From NCBI GenBank assembly GCA_023128695.1, contig JAGMDK010000260.1, positions 1 through 48,342 of the forward strand: DNA of 48,342 nucleotides, read 5' to 3'. How positions within the stretch are numbered: the first letter of the stretch is position 1; each line of letters opens with the position of its first letter. The position numbers and the translations under genes were made by a program. Of this stretch, positions 7,664 to 15,741 are shown piece after piece. A model generated the notes under the pieces. That model was not told the origin of the DNA, made no database searches, and worked only from the letters and a program-made list of their open reading frames with translations. Source of the stretch: Phycisphaerae bacterium (lineage in GTDB: Bacteria > Planctomycetota > Phycisphaerae > UBA1845 > Fen-1342).

Positions 7664-9034
7664 TTGGTCGAGGTTGAATTCCGCCATCCGCTTGTACAGT
7701 GTGGTTCTGCTGATGTGAAGCCGGCGGGCCGCCTTGGCGACGTTCCAGCCCGTTGCCGTCAGGACCTCTCGCACCCGCTCAGGCGACAGGTCTGCCCGGC
7801 CACGCCCTCGTGAACGAACCGGCGCGTCGTGAGCCGGCGATTCCACGCCGCCGGATTCGCCCTGACGCAGTTCGAGCGGCAGGTGCGCGGGACGGATGAG
7901 GCCGCGGCGCGCCTTGACGAATGCGTGTTCGACAGCGTTCTCGAGTTCGCGTACGTTGCCCGGCCAGCGGTGGTCGAGCATGAGTGCCAGAGCTTCTTCG
8001 TCGATCCCGTCGATTGCCCGCCCCGTCTGCTCGCGGAACCTTTCGACAAAATGCTGGGCCAACAGCGGAATATCATCGCGCCGCCCGCTAAGCATCGGCA
8101 ACCGAATCGGCACCACCCGCAGGCGATAGTACAGATCCTGCCGGAATTGCCCGGAGGAAACCAGTTCCGCAAGCGGACGATTGGTGGCGGCGATCACGCG
8201 AATGTCGACCGCCAGCGGCTGCTCATCTCCCACGCGCTCGATCGTTCGCTCTTGGAGCACGCGCAGCAGCTTGACCTGTATGTTAGCGGATATGTCGCCG
8301 ATCTCATCGAGGAAGATCGTTCCGCCGGACGCCGCCTCGAACCGGCCGCGCTTGTCGCGCAGAGCTCCCGTGAATGCGCCGCGCGTATGCCCGAACAACT
8401 CGCTTTCGAGCAAGCTCTCCGGCAGGGCGGAGCAGTTCACGGCCACGAACGGGCCGGCGGCCCGGGGGCCGAGATGGTGAATGGCGTGCGCGACAAGTTC
8501 CTTACCGGTGCCCGTCTCGCCTTCGATCAGGACCGTGGCGTCCGAGTCAGCCACTTGCTCGATGAGCTCGAAGACGTCTTGGATTGCCTTGCTCTTGCCG
8601 ATGATGTTGTGAAGCCGATAGCGCGTGCCGAGATCACGCCTCAGGTTGACCAACTCGGTTATGTCGCTGAAGATCACGACCCCGCCCCCCGTTCTTCGCT
8701 CCCCCGCACGGAAGACGACGCTACGCATCGTAAAGACCTTCCGGTGCTCGGCGTTCATTTCGAGGTTCACCTCGTCGAAGCGGATCGGCTGCCTCTTCGA
8801 GATCGACTCCCTCAGCCGGGAGCCCGGGGCGCAGATCTCCTCGCCCAACAAGCAGGGGCAGCCGTGTTTCAAGGCTTCCGCTTTGGATATGTCCAAAAGC
8901 TCGCACGCAGCGCGGTTAATGCCGATCACATTGCCGTGGTCGTCGAGCGTGACGATCCCTTCATCGAGGCTGTCGAGAACCGCCTCGAAGTCGCCGCCGT
9001 CCAGCACCTGGTGTTCCGGCTGGCTCTTGCTCAT
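7640..9034 (-). CDS. PAS-containing sigma-54-dependent transcription activator
   Basis: A 464-residue NtrC-type activator. Residues about 13-125 are a PAS domain with a Cys cluster (C59, C61, C68). The AAA+ domain has Walker A GETGTGKE at 172-179, the sigma-54 contact loop GAFTGA at 219-224 and Walker B FLDEIGD. A Fis-type helix-turn-helix closes the protein (WNVAKAARRLHISRTTLYKR). There is no receiver domain, so the PAS domain is the likely sensor, perhaps of redox state. The ATG at 9034 is preferred to a GTG at 9091 because GGAGG stands just before it. The last residues GGRSSR and the stop are encoded by a repeat unit. Its targets are not evident; the large minus-strand operon just upstream is a candidate. 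Confidence 0.9.
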   Translation of the reverse strand: MSKSQPEHQVLDGGDFEAVLDSLDEGIVTLDDHGNVIGINRAACELLDISKAEALKHGCPCLLGEEICAPGSRLRESISKRQPIRFDEVNLEMNAEHRKVFTMRSVVFRAGERRTGGGVVIFSDITELVNLRRDLGTRYRLHNIIGKSKAIQDVFELIEQVADSDATVLIEGETGTGKELVAHAIHHLGPRAAGPFVAVNCSALPESLLESELFGHTRGAFTGALRDKRGRFEAASGGTIFLDEIGDISANIQVKLLRVLQERTIERVGDEQPLAVDIRVIAATNRPLAELVSSGQFRQDLYYRLRVVPIRLPMLSGRRDDIPLLAQHFVERFREQTGRAIDGIDEEALALMLDHRWPGNVRELENAVEHAFVKARRGLIRPAHLPLELRQGESGGVESPAHDAPVRSRGRGRADLSPERVREVLTATGWNVAKAARRLHISRTTLYKRMAEFNLDQKGGRSSR

Positions 9035-9094
9035 GGCAACCGCCTCCGTCAGTGGGGAGAAAAACGCCTCCTGCACACTTATCATAGACACAAG

Positions 9095-9109
9095 TGTTCA
9101 TGTTGAACA
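9095..9109. promoter_or_regulatory. Perfect palindrome TGTTCA-N3-TGAACA, possible operator
   Basis: A perfect 15-base inverted repeat with six-base arms lies about 60 bases upstream of the start codon of the PAS/sigma-54 activator gene. The position and symmetry fit an operator or an activator site, possibly for autoregulation. I cannot name the protein that binds it, and I found no second copy by eye. Confidence 0.4.
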
Positions 9110-9148
9110 GGCGGCTGGAGCAGTTTCAAAAAACATCTGGCGTCCGTT

Positions 9149-9220
9149 GGGAGGGCGATGCTCCCGTTGGGAGGGCGAGGCTCCTGCCGAGCCGCGGCTC
9201 GCCGGGAGGCTCGCCCTCCC
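9149..9220. repeat. Repeat family A cluster
   Basis: Two direct units and one inverted unit of the GGGAGGGCGAGGCTCC family, forming a long inverted repeat around CCGCGG. It sits in the 301-base gap between the activator gene and the GNAT module; the rest of that gap holds only the palindrome at 9095 and no gene. Confidence 0.8.
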
Positions 9221-9335
9221 AAAGCAACGGACTTTTACTGAACTAGCTCTAGACAATATCTCCCTGAGGCCCGATCCGGTCGGGGCGACGTCAAGCCGCC
9301 GCAACACATTTCGTGACAACGTGTTATCGCAGCGG

Positions 9336-9704
9336 TCAGTTTTCGTCGAAGAGCATCGTCAGGAAGTACACGCTCTCCTCGAGCTTGGTTTCGATCGACA
9401 GGCCGGAGTTGTGGAAAACTTGTAGCATGGCGTGGTTGTCCGCCATGACCTCTGCTACGAAGCCGTGGATGCCCTTGCCGCGGGCGACATCGAACAGGGT
9501 GGCGAACAGTTGCGAGCCCAGCCCCTTGTTCTGCCAGTCGTCGCGGACCACGAACGCCACCTCGGCCATGTTGCTCTGGCGATTAAGGTTGTAACGGCCG
9601 ATCGCAACGACGGCGTCTTCCTCGCCTTTGCCGGTCGCCGCCAACAGCACCATGTCGCGCTCGTAATCGACGCGCATGAATGCCTGCATCCGCTCGTGCG
9701 GCAT
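9336..9704 (-). CDS. GNAT acetyltransferase module cut off by an in-frame amber codon
   Basis: 122 residues from the first ATG, with the GNAT acetyl-CoA binding core (VAFVVRDDWQNKGLGSQLF) and a C-terminal VYFLTML strand. The same frame stays open upstream of this ATG up to the TAG at 9753-9755, and the intervening codons read LSETAVYHRFFSHIK, which is normal sequence for the start of this domain in fused CoA-transferase/GNAT proteins. There is no ribosome binding site before the ATG. It is therefore best read as the C-terminal part of the gene at 9753-11207, separated by one base change (Ser TCG to TAG), unless readthrough joins them. As a free protein it would lack its first strand and be doubtful in function. 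Confidence 0.65.
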   Translation of the reverse strand: MPHERMQAFMRVDYERDMVLLAATGKGEEDAVVAIGRYNLNRQSNMAEVAFVVRDDWQNKGLGSQLFATLFDVARGKGIHGFVAEVMADNHAMLQVFHNSGLSIETKLEESVYFLTMLFDEN

Positions 9705-9752
9705 CGACTTGATGTGACTGAAGAAACGGTGGTAAACAGCCGTTTCCGAGAG

Positions 9753-11207
9753 CTAGTAGAACATATCGCGCATCCGCGCCTCGTCGGTGAGACGCACCGG
9801 GCGGACGAACACCCGCGTCTCGTCCTTGAGTGATACCCAGCGCTCCAGCTCTTCCGGATACACCGGCGTCGAAACCGGCAGTTCGATCTGGTCGCGATAC
9901 ACCAGACCGCGCTGCTTCGCTTCCGAGAGCAGCCACGGGCGGAACTTTGGGTGCGCGATCTGGATCAGCCCCATCGCCCGCTCGCGGATCGTCTTGCCGT
10001 GCAGGTACGCGGCTCCGTATTCGGTCACGACATACTGCACGTCGCCGCGCGATGTGACCACGCCGGCGCCGGGCTTCAGCGTCGGCACGATGCGGGAGAT
10101 GCTCTCGTCCTTGGCGGTGGACGGCAGGGCGATGATCGCCTTGCCGCCGTTGGAGCGTGAGGCCCCGCGGACAAAATCGACCTGTCCGCCGATGCCGCTG
10201 TAGAACAATTCGCCGAGCGAGTCGGCGCACACTTGCCCGGTCAAGTCCACCTCAATCGCCGAGTTGATCGAGATCATCTTGTCATTCTTGGCAATATTGA
10301 ACGGGTCGTTGGTGTACTCGGTGGGATAGAACGCGATCAGCGGGTTGTTGTTGATGAAGTCGTACAGCTTGCGTGAGCCGAGCACGAAGCTGGCAATCAT
10401 CTTGCCGCGGTGAAACGTCTTGCGCTTGTTGGTGACGACGCCCTTCTCGACCAACGAAATCACCCCGTCGGAGAACATCTCGGTGTGGACGCCTAGATCG
10501 CGGCGGTCCTCGAGGAAGTGCAGCACGGCGTCGGGGATCGTGCCGATGCCGAGTTGGAGCGTCGAGCCGTCCTCGATCAGGTCGGCGATGTGCCGCGCGA
10601 TGCTCCGCGACATCTCGTCCGGCGCGCCCTGCGGGGCCTCCAGGATCGGCGTGTCGCACGGCACCAGCGCGGCGATGTCGCGCACGTTGATGAAGCAATC
10701 GCCCAGCGCCCGCGGCGTGTTCGAGTTGACCTCGGCGATGACGCAACGGGCGCTCTCGGCGGCGGACTTGACGATGTCGGTCGAAACGCCGTAGGAGCAG
10801 TAGCCGTGCTCGTCAGGTTCGCTGACCTGGATCAGCGCCACGTCGATCACGATCCTGCCCGTGTGAAACAGCCGGGGAATCTCGGAGAGGAAGATCGGGG
10901 TGTAGTCCGCGCGCCCCTGGCGAACCGCTTCGCGCACATTGGCGCCGATGAAAAACGCGTTGTGGCGAAAACGCTGGTCGAACTTCGGCTCGGCGTAGGG
11001 CGCCACGCCGAGCGTCATGATGTGTACGATCTCGGTGTCGTCCAGATTCTCGCGCGCCGCCAGCGCCTCGACGAGACACTGCGGCTCGCCGGCACCCGAG
11101 CCGACGAACACGCGATGCCCGTGGTGAATCCGCCGCACCGCCTGCTCAGCGGTCTCAATCTTGTCGGCGTAACGTTCCTGCCAGCCGGCCTTGGCTTCGT
11201 TGCTCAT
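9753..11207 (-). CDS. Acetyl-CoA hydrolase / 4-hydroxybutyrate CoA-transferase family protein
   Basis: 484 residues of a CoA-transferase of the acetyl-CoA hydrolase/AbfT type: N-terminal domain to about 210, then the C-terminal domain with LGIGTIPDAV, HTEMFSDGV (region of the catalytic Glu) and SGIGGQVDFVRGA. It would move CoA between short-chain acids such as acetate and butyrate or 4-hydroxybutyrate. After the domain comes a linker (YPEELERWVSLKDETR) and the first strand of a GNAT domain ending in RMRDMFY, then TAG. In family members with this fusion the next residue is Ser. The protein is therefore truncated, but the transferase part is complete. A GATGAG box precedes the ATG. Confidence 0.9.
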   Translation of the reverse strand: MSNEAKAGWQERYADKIETAEQAVRRIHHGHRVFVGSGAGEPQCLVEALAARENLDDTEIVHIMTLGVAPYAEPKFDQRFRHNAFFIGANVREAVRQGRADYTPIFLSEIPRLFHTGRIVIDVALIQVSEPDEHGYCSYGVSTDIVKSAAESARCVIAEVNSNTPRALGDCFINVRDIAALVPCDTPILEAPQGAPDEMSRSIARHIADLIEDGSTLQLGIGTIPDAVLHFLEDRRDLGVHTEMFSDGVISLVEKGVVTNKRKTFHRGKMIASFVLGSRKLYDFINNNPLIAFYPTEYTNDPFNIAKNDKMISINSAIEVDLTGQVCADSLGELFYSGIGGQVDFVRGASRSNGGKAIIALPSTAKDESISRIVPTLKPGAGVVTSRGDVQYVVTEYGAAYLHGKTIRERAMGLIQIAHPKFRPWLLSEAKQRGLVYRDQIELPVSTPVYPEELERWVSLKDETRVFVRPVRLTDEARMRDMFY

Positions 11208-11242
11208 CGTGATCTCATCCCAAATTCAATAGCCGGATACCT

Positions 11243-11351
11243 TCACTCGGCGGTCCCCAGCCCTGCGCGATGCTGTCCGCCCTGTATGATCTCCGCCTTC
11301 AGCAGGTGGAGCGGGACTGATGAGCGCTCGAGCCAGGCCCGCACGGTCGCG
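11243..11351 (-). pseudogene. C-terminal fragment of a PaaI-type thioesterase
   Basis: A frame in the gap between the receiver gene and the CoA-transferase gene reads TVRAWLERSSVPLHLLKAEI followed by a few residues and TGA. It aligns with TVRAWVERCSPPLHVLKAEV near the end of the intact thioesterase at 13175-13633, with similarity also at the DNA level. There is no start codon or catalytic part. It is a relic of a second thioesterase copy, presumably cut by the arrival of the receiver gene or by deletion after a duplication. Confidence 0.65.
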
Positions 11352-11390
11352 GCCGTGCCACTCTCCGGCGCTTGCCCGCGGCCCGCGCGC

Positions 11391-11801
11391 CTACAAGGGA
11401 TACTTGGGCTCCTCACGCTCTTCACCCAGAAGCTCATTGACGGTTGCGAGCAGCCTATCGATGTCAATCGGCTTGTCCAAAAACACGTCGACCGGCAAAT
11501 AGCTCTCGTCGGGGGCAAAGCGGTATGGTATCTGCTTTTCCTCATGTACGCAGGACAGAATAACAATCGGCAGATGCTGCATCTTCAGGTCTTCGCGGAT
11601 CGCTCGGGCGACCGCAAAACCCTCGTAGCCACTCGGCATCATGACGTCAAGAACAACGAGATCAGGAGCGCTGGACTTGACCTTCTCGATCCCTTGCTCA
11701 GGGGTCAGGGCTACCTCCACTTCAAAGTGCGCTTTCTCAAGCATCAGCCGCACGGCGTCCAGGAGGTCCTGATCGTCGTCGATCACGAGTATCTTAGCCA
11801 T
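11391..11801 (-). CDS. CheY-like response regulator receiver protein
   Basis: A 136-residue single receiver domain. The acidic pair is in VIDDDQD, the phosphoacceptor Asp in LVVLDVMMPSG, and the conserved Lys in DVFLDKPID. There is no output domain, so it must signal by contact with a partner. No histidine kinase is next to it. A GGGAGAG box precedes the ATG, and it follows the FAD reductase gene by 26 bases, at the tail of the long minus-strand train. Receivers of this type with an extra loop (VHEEKQIPYRF) occur in anaerobe redox clusters; its role here is not known. Confidence 0.9.
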   Translation of the reverse strand: MAKILVIDDDQDLLDAVRLMLEKAHFEVEVALTPEQGIEKVKSSAPDLVVLDVMMPSGYEGFAVARAIREDLKMQHLPIVILSCVHEEKQIPYRFAPDESYLPVDVFLDKPIDIDRLLATVNELLGEEREEPKYPL

Positions 11802-11827
11802 TGAGGCTCTCCCTTCTTCGAAGGCGG

Positions 11828-13174
11828 TTAGACCCGTCCCCGCATTTTACTGATGGCCACCTCCGCCGCGTTCACGAGCGGATACACGACCGGTGACGCC
11901 GTGAGGGCGGGATGGGTGCCGATCTGGAAGGTCGCAATGTCCTCAACGGTCATCCGCTTCTGCACACCAGCCGAAACCGCATTGATCATCTCACCCGTTG
12001 CCGTGTCACCACGCACCTGGCCACCCAGTATGACGCCCGAATTCGCCTCAAAGACCGCTTTCATCTTTGTTTGGGCCATGCCGGGCATGCCGCCCGGGTG
12101 CCGATTGGGCCCCTCGACGGTTGCGACCACCACGTCGTAGCCGTGCTGTCTGGCCATGGCCTCGGTCAGGCCGGCGGTACCGAGGGCGAAGTCGCCCACG
12201 CAGGTCGACCACACTCCGACCGTGCCGTAGTTCTGACGCGTGATTCCAAACAGGTTCGCTCCGGCGATCCGAGCCTCCATTTGGGCAATCGAGGCGAGCT
12301 TCAGGCCGGAAGGGCGGCCGCCAAAGAACGAGATTTTCTCGGCGCAGTCGCCGCACGCGAATACTGATGGATCCGAGGTCAGCATCGTCTGATCCACCGC
12401 GATCCCGCCGGTTAAACCAATGCGCAGGCCGGCCTTCTTTGCCAGGTCCACGTTAGCCACCGCGCCGATACCGAGTATCACGGCGTCCGCCATTATTTCG
12501 GAGCCGTCGGATAGCAGGACGGATTTAACGTGATCCCGGCCCTGAATTTGCTCGACCTTCGCGGCCGTCTTGATCGCAATTCCACGAGAGGCGAGCACCT
12601 CCTCCATCTCAACGCAGAATTCGTCATCGTAAGCCAGGCTGAGACAGTGTGGCATCATCTCCACGATCGTGACGTTGGCGTTGCCCATCTTCTTGATTTC
12701 ATCAGCGAACTCGATCCCGATGAACCCGCCGCCGATAATGACGACGTCCTTGGCGGCCTGAAGGCGCTCGAACAGCCGCCGCAAGTAATCGATGTCTTTC
12801 TGAATCGCGAAAACGCCATCGATATCAAACCCGGGAATCGGCGGCATGATCGGCAAGGAACCGGTTGCCATCACCAGACGGTCGTAACGTACACTCTCCG
12901 CGCTCGCATGGAGGAGCTTCTTGTCTCGATCGAGCTCGGTAACGTCAGCTTTCAACAGCTCGATGTTGTTGGCCTCGTACGGCGCGTCCGGCATGACATT
13001 CTTCTCCGGGTCCTTGAGCGTACCGAAGATGTAAGGAATCCCGCACGGGACGAGAACCTGCTCCTCACGCCGGACGACAAGAACCCGCTTGCTTGGATAG
13101 TGGCGACGCGCCGTGAGGGCCGCTGTTAATCCGGCGGCGCTGCCGCCTATGACAACTACGTCTCTCTCTTTCAT
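11828..13174 (-). CDS. FAD-dependent CoA-disulfide reductase / NADH oxidase family protein
   Basis: 448 residues of the pyridine-nucleotide disulfide oxidoreductase fold: FAD-binding VVVIGGSAAGLTAAL at the N-terminus, the single redox Cys (C44) in LVPCGIPY typical of CoA-disulfide reductases and NADH oxidases, a second nucleotide motif VVIIGGGFIGIEFADE, and the FAD motif VFACGDCAE. The C-terminal domain includes HPGGMPGMAQTKMK and carries the dimer interface. It would reduce CoA disulfide, persulfide or a related thiol with NAD(P)H. Its ATG follows the thioesterase stop directly (TGAATG), and GGAG precedes it. In this operon it may supply reduced sulfur or low-potential thiol chemistry; that is inference. 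Confidence 0.88.
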   Translation of the reverse strand: MKERDVVVIGGSAAGLTAALTARRHYPSKRVLVVRREEQVLVPCGIPYIFGTLKDPEKNVMPDAPYEANNIELLKADVTELDRDKKLLHASAESVRYDRLVMATGSLPIMPPIPGFDIDGVFAIQKDIDYLRRLFERLQAAKDVVIIGGGFIGIEFADEIKKMGNANVTIVEMMPHCLSLAYDDEFCVEMEEVLASRGIAIKTAAKVEQIQGRDHVKSVLLSDGSEIMADAVILGIGAVANVDLAKKAGLRIGLTGGIAVDQTMLTSDPSVFACGDCAEKISFFGGRPSGLKLASIAQMEARIAGANLFGITRQNYGTVGVWSTCVGDFALGTAGLTEAMARQHGYDVVVATVEGPNRHPGGMPGMAQTKMKAVFEANSGVILGGQVRGDTATGEMINAVSAGVQKRMTVEDIATFQIGTHPALTASPVVYPLVNAAEVAISKMRGRV

Positions 13175-13633
13175 TCATTCTTCTCCATGCCGTTGCTTCG
13201 TAATCCGTGCCTGGTCCATGAACTTTCCGCGTGCCGTGGCCATGAGCTGACCGTTTTGTACGACCTCAGCTTTGAGCACGTGCAAGGGAGGAGAGCAGCG
13301 TTCCACCCAGGCCCGCACGGTGACGGCCACGCCCGTGCGCACCGGATGCCGAAAGCGCACCGTCAGTTCCGCCGTCACGGCCGGGATGCCGTGAGCAAAC
13401 ATGCAATTGGTCATCGCGCCGTCCAGGAGGGAGGCAACCACACCACCGTGCAGCATACCTGCATAACCTTCAAAGGCTGCGTCGCAATCGAAGCGCGCCT
13501 GCACGCGGCCGTCGTCGGACGCCGCAAACTTCAGTCGCATGCTCCGGTCATTTGAGGGGCTACAGACCACGCAGTTTGAATGTACTTGGGCGCGCACCTG
13601 CTGCAACCCGTCTTGGGCGCACTCAATGGTCAC
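13175..13633 (-). CDS. PaaI-family hotdog thioesterase
   Basis: A 152-residue hotdog-fold protein with the signature LHGGVVASLLDGAM, in which His-Gly-Gly and the Asp of the following helix form the active site. It should hydrolyse a small acyl-CoA. The start is a GTG lying inside the end of the Mrp-ORP gene, with GGAGAG seven bases before it, so translation is coupled. A decayed copy lies at 11243-11351. The presence of a thioesterase, CoA-disulfide reductase and CoA-transferase in a row adds a CoA theme to an otherwise metal/sulfur operon. Confidence 0.85.
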   Translation of the reverse strand: MTIECAQDGLQQVRAQVHSNCVVCSPSNDRSMRLKFAASDDGRVQARFDCDAAFEGYAGMLHGGVVASLLDGAMTNCMFAHGIPAVTAELTVRFRHPVRTGVAVTVRAWVERCSPPLHVLKAEVVQNGQLMATARGKFMDQARITKQRHGEE

Positions 13634-14846
13634 AGATGTTCTCTCCGGCCTGTAACGCTCCGTTCAGGTATGCGGTTGCCAACTGCTCGGGCGTCTCGGC
13701 CGGTGCGCCCACGACGACAGTGATGCCGTTTTGCGCGAACAGTTGCTGTGCCCGCTGGCCCATGCCGCCGGTAATGATCACGTTGGCGCCAAGCTCGTGC
13801 AGCCAGCGCGGCAGGGCTCCCGGCTCGTGGGATGGTGGCTTGTGCATGGTCTTGCCGAGGATCGCCTTGTCATCCTCGTTGACCTCGTACAGTGCGAACT
13901 CCTCGCAATGTCCAAAGTGCATGCTCACACGTCCTGCCTGTACAGGGATTGCAATCTTCATACGACGATCCTCCTTGCCTTGATTCTCTGTTGCGACACT
14001 GGCGTGTGCTGGTGTTTGTTGTCCCAGGAGCAAGCCCACGACGTCGGCGAACGCCTGGGCGCCGAGACTGTTCGTACGGTTGTCAATGAACGGGATTCCC
14101 GCATCGCCTGATGTAACGATATCCGGATCGATCGGGATCGATCCCAGGAATGGCACGCTCATTTCATCAGCCAGGGCCTTGCCGCCACCTTTCTTGAACA
14201 AATCGATTTGCTGCCCACAGTTTGGGCAAACAAAGCCGCTCATATTCTCCACGATTCCCGCAACCGGCAACGACAGACTGTTGCAGAAGGACACGCAGCG
14301 GCGCACGTCCGCGACAGCCAGGTCTTGCGGCGTAGTTACGATCACGGCCTCCGCCGGCGAACCGACGAGCTGAGCGACCGACAGCGGTTCGTCCCCCGTT
14401 CCCGGCGGTGAATCGACGACCAAGACATCCAGGTTGCCCCAAGCGACGTTTGTCAGGAATTGGCGTATGAGGTGAAACTTGCGCGGGCCGCGCCAGATCA
14501 CGGGCTCGTTACCACTGGGCAACAGGAACCCGATCGACATGACCGCCAGTTTGTCGTTCATGTGGACCGGCGACATGTCCTCTCCGGAAACGCCGATCTG
14601 CTTACCCTCCAGCCCCAGTAGTTTCGGAATGCTCGGTCCGTGGACGTCGACGTCCAGGAGGCCGACGGCCTTGCCGGCTAGTGCCAGGGATACCGCCAGG
14701 TTGGCAGCCACGGTGCTCTTCCCGACGCCGCCTTTGCCCGACAGGACGAGCAGCTTTCGTCGGATGGTCTTCATCCGGGCTTGAAGCATCTGCTCGTCAC
14801 GCTGCCGCTGGGCCTCGTCAATTGGTTGTGCCTGTTGCTGTGACAT
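13623..14846 (-). CDS. Mrp/NBP35-type ATPase fused to a C-terminal ORP (NifX-like) domain
   Basis: 407 residues in two parts. Residues about 30-270 are an Mrp-type iron-sulfur carrier ATPase: deviant Walker A GKGGVGKST, DVDVHGPS, DSPPGTGD and the cluster-binding CPNC. Residues about 296-407, from MKIAIPVQ, are a dinitrogenase-cofactor-type domain (NifX/NifB/ORP) with HFGHCEEFALYEV and GANVIITGGMG. This is the MrpORP architecture known from sulfate reducers, where it is linked to the Mo-Cu orange protein. The ATG at 14846 has AGGAG six bases before it and overlaps the upstream MinD gene by 29 bases. An internal start at 13961 may yield the ORP domain alone. Confidence 0.92.
   Translation of the reverse strand: MSQQQAQPIDEAQRQRDEQMLQARMKTIRRKLLVLSGKGGVGKSTVAANLAVSLALAGKAVGLLDVDVHGPSIPKLLGLEGKQIGVSGEDMSPVHMNDKLAVMSIGFLLPSGNEPVIWRGPRKFHLIRQFLTNVAWGNLDVLVVDSPPGTGDEPLSVAQLVGSPAEAVIVTTPQDLAVADVRRCVSFCNSLSLPVAGIVENMSGFVCPNCGQQIDLFKKGGGKALADEMSVPFLGSIPIDPDIVTSGDAGIPFIDNRTNSLGAQAFADVVGLLLGQQTPAHASVATENQGKEDRRMKIAIPVQAGRVSMHFGHCEEFALYEVNEDDKAILGKTMHKPPSHEPGALPRWLHELGANVIITGGMGQRAQQLFAQNGITVVVGAPAETPEQLATAYLNGALQAGENICDH
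13959..13976 (-). promoter_or_regulatory. Internal Shine-Dalgarno and ATG within the Mrp-ORP gene
   Basis: Reading the minus strand, AAGGAGGAT at 13976-13968 is followed after six bases by an in-frame ATG (13961) that begins exactly at the ORP domain (MKIAIPVQAG). This would give a 112-residue stand-alone ORP. The match to the 16S tail is better than that of most gene starts in the window, and its placement at the domain boundary makes chance less likely. It may also be the fossil start of an originally separate gene. Confidence 0.5.
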
Positions 14847-15741
14847 TTGGACTCCTGAGCGTCTCCAGGACGTTTGCCCAGAGTTGTCGAACATCGGCCG
14901 TGACACCGTCCGTTGCATACTCGGTGATGGACTGCATCCTGATCTGAGCCTCCGTGATGGCCCGATCGTAGCGAACTCTCCCCGCCACCTTAAGACCGCG
15001 GCGGCGCGCCAAGGCTTCGATGTTTAGCGTGAGATTCTCGTTTATATCCCATTTGTTGATGCAAATCAGCGTTTCGACGCGGAAATGCCTGGTCAAATCT
15101 GATACACGTTCCAGATCATGCCGGCCGCTTAATGTCGGCTCCGTAACTACCAAGGCCAAATCAGCCCCTGTTATCGAGGCGATCACCGGACAGCCGATGC
15201 CTGGTGAGCCATCAATGAGAACCAGATCACGCGCGCGGCTTTTGGCGGTCTCCCGCGCCCGCTCGCGAACCAGGCTGACCAGCTTGCCGGAATTCTCTTC
15301 CGCGATACCTAACTTGGCATGCACCATCGGTCCGGCGCGCGTCTCGGATACGAACCACTCCCCGTTGATCGCGGGAGCAAACTCGATGGCCTCCTCGGGG
15401 CAGAACCAAGCACAGACGCCGCAACCCTCGCAGGCGATCGGATCGATGCGATACGCCTTTTCGCGCTGCCCTTCATCGGCTTCGCGGGAAGAAACCGCAT
15501 CAAACCGGCACACTTCCGCGCATTTCCCACAGGCCGTGCAGCGTTCGGGCATAATCCGGGCCTGCGAGCCGCCGGAAAACGTCTCGCGTTTGACAATCGT
15601 CGGGTCCAGGACGAGATGGAGATCGGCCGCGTCGACGTCGCAATCCGCCAGAACGGCGTTTTCGGCCAGCGTGGCGAACGCGGCCACGATCGACGTCTTT
15701 CCTGTCCCGCCCTTGCCACTGATGATGACCAGTTCTTTCAT
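14818..15741 (-). CDS. MinD-family ATPase with inserted 2x[4Fe-4S] ferredoxin domain
   Basis: A 307-residue P-loop protein: Walker A SGKGGTGKTS near the N-terminus, then a ferredoxin insert with two clusters (CTACGKCAEVC and CEGCGVCAWFC, about 65-115), then the rest of the MinD fold (LVLIDGSPGIGCP). Such ATPases occur as pairs beside ORP proteins in Desulfovibrio and other anaerobes, and a paralogue lies at 17687. The ATG at 15741 overlaps the methyltransferase stop as ATGA. It probably couples ATP hydrolysis to electron or metal-sulfur transfer during cofactor assembly; this is inference from the family. Confidence 0.9.
   Translation of the reverse strand: MKELVIISGKGGTGKTSIVAAFATLAENAVLADCDVDAADLHLVLDPTIVKRETFSGGSQARIMPERCTACGKCAEVCRFDAVSSREADEGQREKAYRIDPIACEGCGVCAWFCPEEAIEFAPAINGEWFVSETRAGPMVHAKLGIAEENSGKLVSLVRERARETAKSRARDLVLIDGSPGIGCPVIASITGADLALVVTEPTLSGRHDLERVSDLTRHFRVETLICINKWDINENLTLNIEALARRRGLKVAGRVRYDRAITEAQIRMQSITEYATDGVTADVRQLWANVLETLRSPNVTATGTTN

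Noticed and set aside
9753-9755. Pyrrolysine or general TAG recoding
   Set aside because: Ordinary genes in the window, such as those at 1460, 18599, 22478 and 28478, end with TAG, and no pyl genes are present.
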